Part shown: in pieces, positions 56,410-57,510 of the stretch
Position numbering within the stretch: the stretch's first letter is position 1
Layout: each line of letters begins with the position of its first letter
Assembly: GCA_038238015.1 (NCBI GenBank)
Contig: JBBRYA010000016.1
Span: forward strand, 1 to 57,510
Length of the DNA stretch: 57,510 bases
Direction: 5' to 3'
Source: DASQFQ01 sp038238015
GTDB lineage: Bacteria > Actinomycetota > Thermoleophilia > Solirubrobacterales > Solirubrobacteraceae
Notes under the pieces: generated by a model
Database searches by the model: none
What the model was told of the DNA's origin: nothing
What the model saw: only the letters and a program-made list of their open reading frames with translations
Translations under genes and position numbers: made by a program

Positions 56410-57361
56410 AGGCGCTTGCGCAGCATCCCGAAGACGCCGCGCAGCACCTGGCGCTGCAGCGCCTGGCCCTGGCGGGAGCGCAGGTAGTCGCCGACGCCGG
56501 ACTCGGCGGGCTGCTCGCGCGGCGCCTTGCGGGGCTTGGGCACCGGCACGTGCTCCATGGGCGTCGCGGGCAGCGGCTCGGGCTTGGCCGTGCGCTGCTC
56601 GAGGATCTCGCGCGCGCTCTGGGGATCCAGGCGCTCGCCGTAACGCGCGAACAGCGGCGAGGCCTTCGCGGCCGCGTCGACGTCGGGCGCCGGGCCCATG
56701 CTCGCCGCCGGCGCCGCCAGCCGCGTGTGCACCACCGGCGTGGGCACGCCGCGGTCAGACAGCACGGTGACCGCCGCCTCGCCGATCCCCATCTGGGTCA
56801 GCAGCGCCTCGAGGTCGTAGAAGTCCGAGCGCGGGTAGGTCGAGACGGTCGCCTTCAGCGCCTTGGCGTCGTCGGGCGTGAACGCGCGCAGCGCGTGCTG
56901 GATGCGGCTGCCCAGCTGGCCGAGCACCTCGGCCGGGAGGTCCTGCGGGTTCTGCGTCACGAAGAACACGCCCACGCCCTTGGAGCGGATCAGCCGCACG
57001 GTCTGCGAGACCGACTCCAGGAACGCCTTGGTGGCGCCGGCTCGGCCTGGCGCTTCTCGGCCGCCTTGCCCGCCTCGCCCGGCTGGGCGAGCCCGGAGAG
57101 GTCGCCCTTGACGTCGGCGGCGAACACCGGCACCCCGGCCGCCGACAGCGCCTCGGCGAGCAGCTGCAGCGTGCGCGTCTTGCCCGTGCCGGTCGCTCCC
57201 GCCACGAGCCCGTGGCGGTTCATCATCGCCAGCGGGATGCGCACGACCGCGTCGGGCTCGAGCTTGCCGTCGTGCACGCCGCGGCCGAGTTCGATCGCCG
57301 CGCCCTCGACCGCGTAGCCCTCGGCGACCGCCTTGGCGAAGTCCTTCGTATCAGAGGCCAT
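56406..57361 (-). pseudogene. HerA/YjgR-like ATPase gene with internal deletion and frameshift
   Basis: Two fragments of a DUF853 (YjgR) helicase-like ATPase are present. The 5' part (57361 to about 57030) has LGRGVHDGKLEPDAVVRIPL, the P-loop GLVAGATGTGKTRTLQLLAE and VFAADVKGDLSGLAQPGEAG. The 3' part (about 57030 to 56406) is in another frame and starts inside ATKAFLESVSQTVRLIRSKG. The middle of the protein, including the Walker B DEAH segment, is absent, roughly 250-300 residues by comparison with YjgR (about 500 aa). The gene cannot make a working ATPase unless the assembly has dropped a segment here. ATG at 57361 overlaps the upstream stop. Confidence 0.8.
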
Positions 57362-57510
57362 ACGAGCGGCCGATCACGTCGAGCATGATCTCGTCCGTGC
57401 CCGCGCCGATGCGGTTCAGGCGCAGGTCGCGCCAGACGCGCTCGATCCCGTATTCCTTCATGTAGCCCGCGCCGCCGTGGATCTGGATGCACTCGTCGGC
57501 GACCTCGACC
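57351..57510 (-). CDS. acyl-CoA dehydrogenase, C-terminal end (partial)
   Basis: 52 codons at the window edge; the start is outside. The end is VEVADECIQIHGGAGYMKEY, then RVWRDLRLNRIGAGTDEIML and DVIGRSYGL, the typical C-terminal helix and GGAGY/ GTDEIM signature of acyl-CoA dehydrogenases. It overlaps the damaged HerA-like gene by 11 nt and is the upstream member of the same strand cluster that includes a second, complete acyl-CoA dehydrogenase at 55300-56409. Confidence 0.92.
   Translation of the reverse strand, partial: VEVADECIQIHGGAGYMKEYGIERVWRDLRLNRIGAGTDEIMLDVIGRSYGL

Noticed and set aside
57223..57492. Minus-strand frame across the acyl-CoA dehydrogenase end
   Set aside because: Arg-rich shadow; the correct frame ends in the GTDEIM signature and has no start within the window.

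Overview
The window is about 57.5 kb of very GC-rich DNA, densely coded on both strands. It looks like chromosomal sequence of a soil actinobacterium of the class Thermoleophilia (Solirubrobacter/Conexibacter-like). I infer this from gene content and style (rpoA-rplQ-truA, secreted ferritin-like tandem, membrane-tethered ECF sigma factors, PKD/FecR-like and RTX secreted proteins, BTAD-type regulators), not from a database search. I see no insertion sequence, prophage, CRISPR array or rRNA. One tRNA-Pro(CGG) is present.

Layout. 1-1733: end of the ribosomal/RNA polymerase cluster (rpoA 3' end, rplQ, truA). 1767-4459: envelope module of a cupredoxin lipoprotein, two tandem exported ferritin-like proteins and an L,D-transpeptidase. 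4516-7844: surE, ligA, ppa. 7841-12798: D,D-carboxypeptidase, a large secreted PKD protein, a patatin-like lipase. 12803-17816: signalling and lipid genes (STAS protein, RHH-GAF fusion, acyl-CoA ligase, 63-aa protein, first self-tethered ECF sigma factor). 17851-24258: small protein, tRNA-Pro, FTR1-type iron permease under a palindrome, secreted beta-propeller, PQQ-type sugar dehydrogenase lipoprotein, MBL hydrolase, leucine-dehydrogenase-like enzyme. 24281-27593: second self-tethered ECF sigma factor, ArfB-like rescue factor, aldehyde dehydrogenase. 27671-32894: TolB-like propeller, ACC deaminase, AceE-like E1, acetamidase. 32884-37746: transsulfuration PLP enzyme with Nudix partner, rubredoxin, MFS/spermidine-synthase fusion, soluble transhydrogenase. 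37778-42433: BioF-like protein lacking its PLP lysine, gamma-glutamyltransferase, murein endopeptidase, enoyl-CoA hydratase, biotin carrier. 42771-47359: glpK, PlsC-like acyltransferase, secreted RTX/propeller protein. 47433-51730: degenerate SDR, a 1093-aa transmembrane BTAD regulator carrying a seven-repeat propeller and a peptide-type solute-binding domain, and a small exported protein. 51886-57510: VOC, cupin, GNAT, SDR, MFS, acyl-CoA dehydrogenase, a HerA-like ATPase gene with a large internal deletion, and the 3' end of another acyl-CoA dehydrogenase.

Genome style. Most free-standing genes have a TANNNT hexamer 6-10 nt before the start codon and no Shine-Dalgarno sequence, which points to widespread leaderless transcription. 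Internal operon genes are instead coupled by ATGA/GTGA/TTGA overlaps, and a minority carry strong AGGAGG-type sites.

Most interesting items: the transmembrane BTAD-propeller-SBP5 regulator; the two ECF sigma factors fused to their own zinc-finger anti-sigma-like domain and membrane anchor; the FTR1 palindrome that covers the -10; the leucine-dehydrogenase-like gene whose conserved N-terminus can only begin at ATC (or CTG) after an in-frame TAG; the BioF paralogue with Lys replaced by Thr; and the acdS/AceE-like coupled pair.
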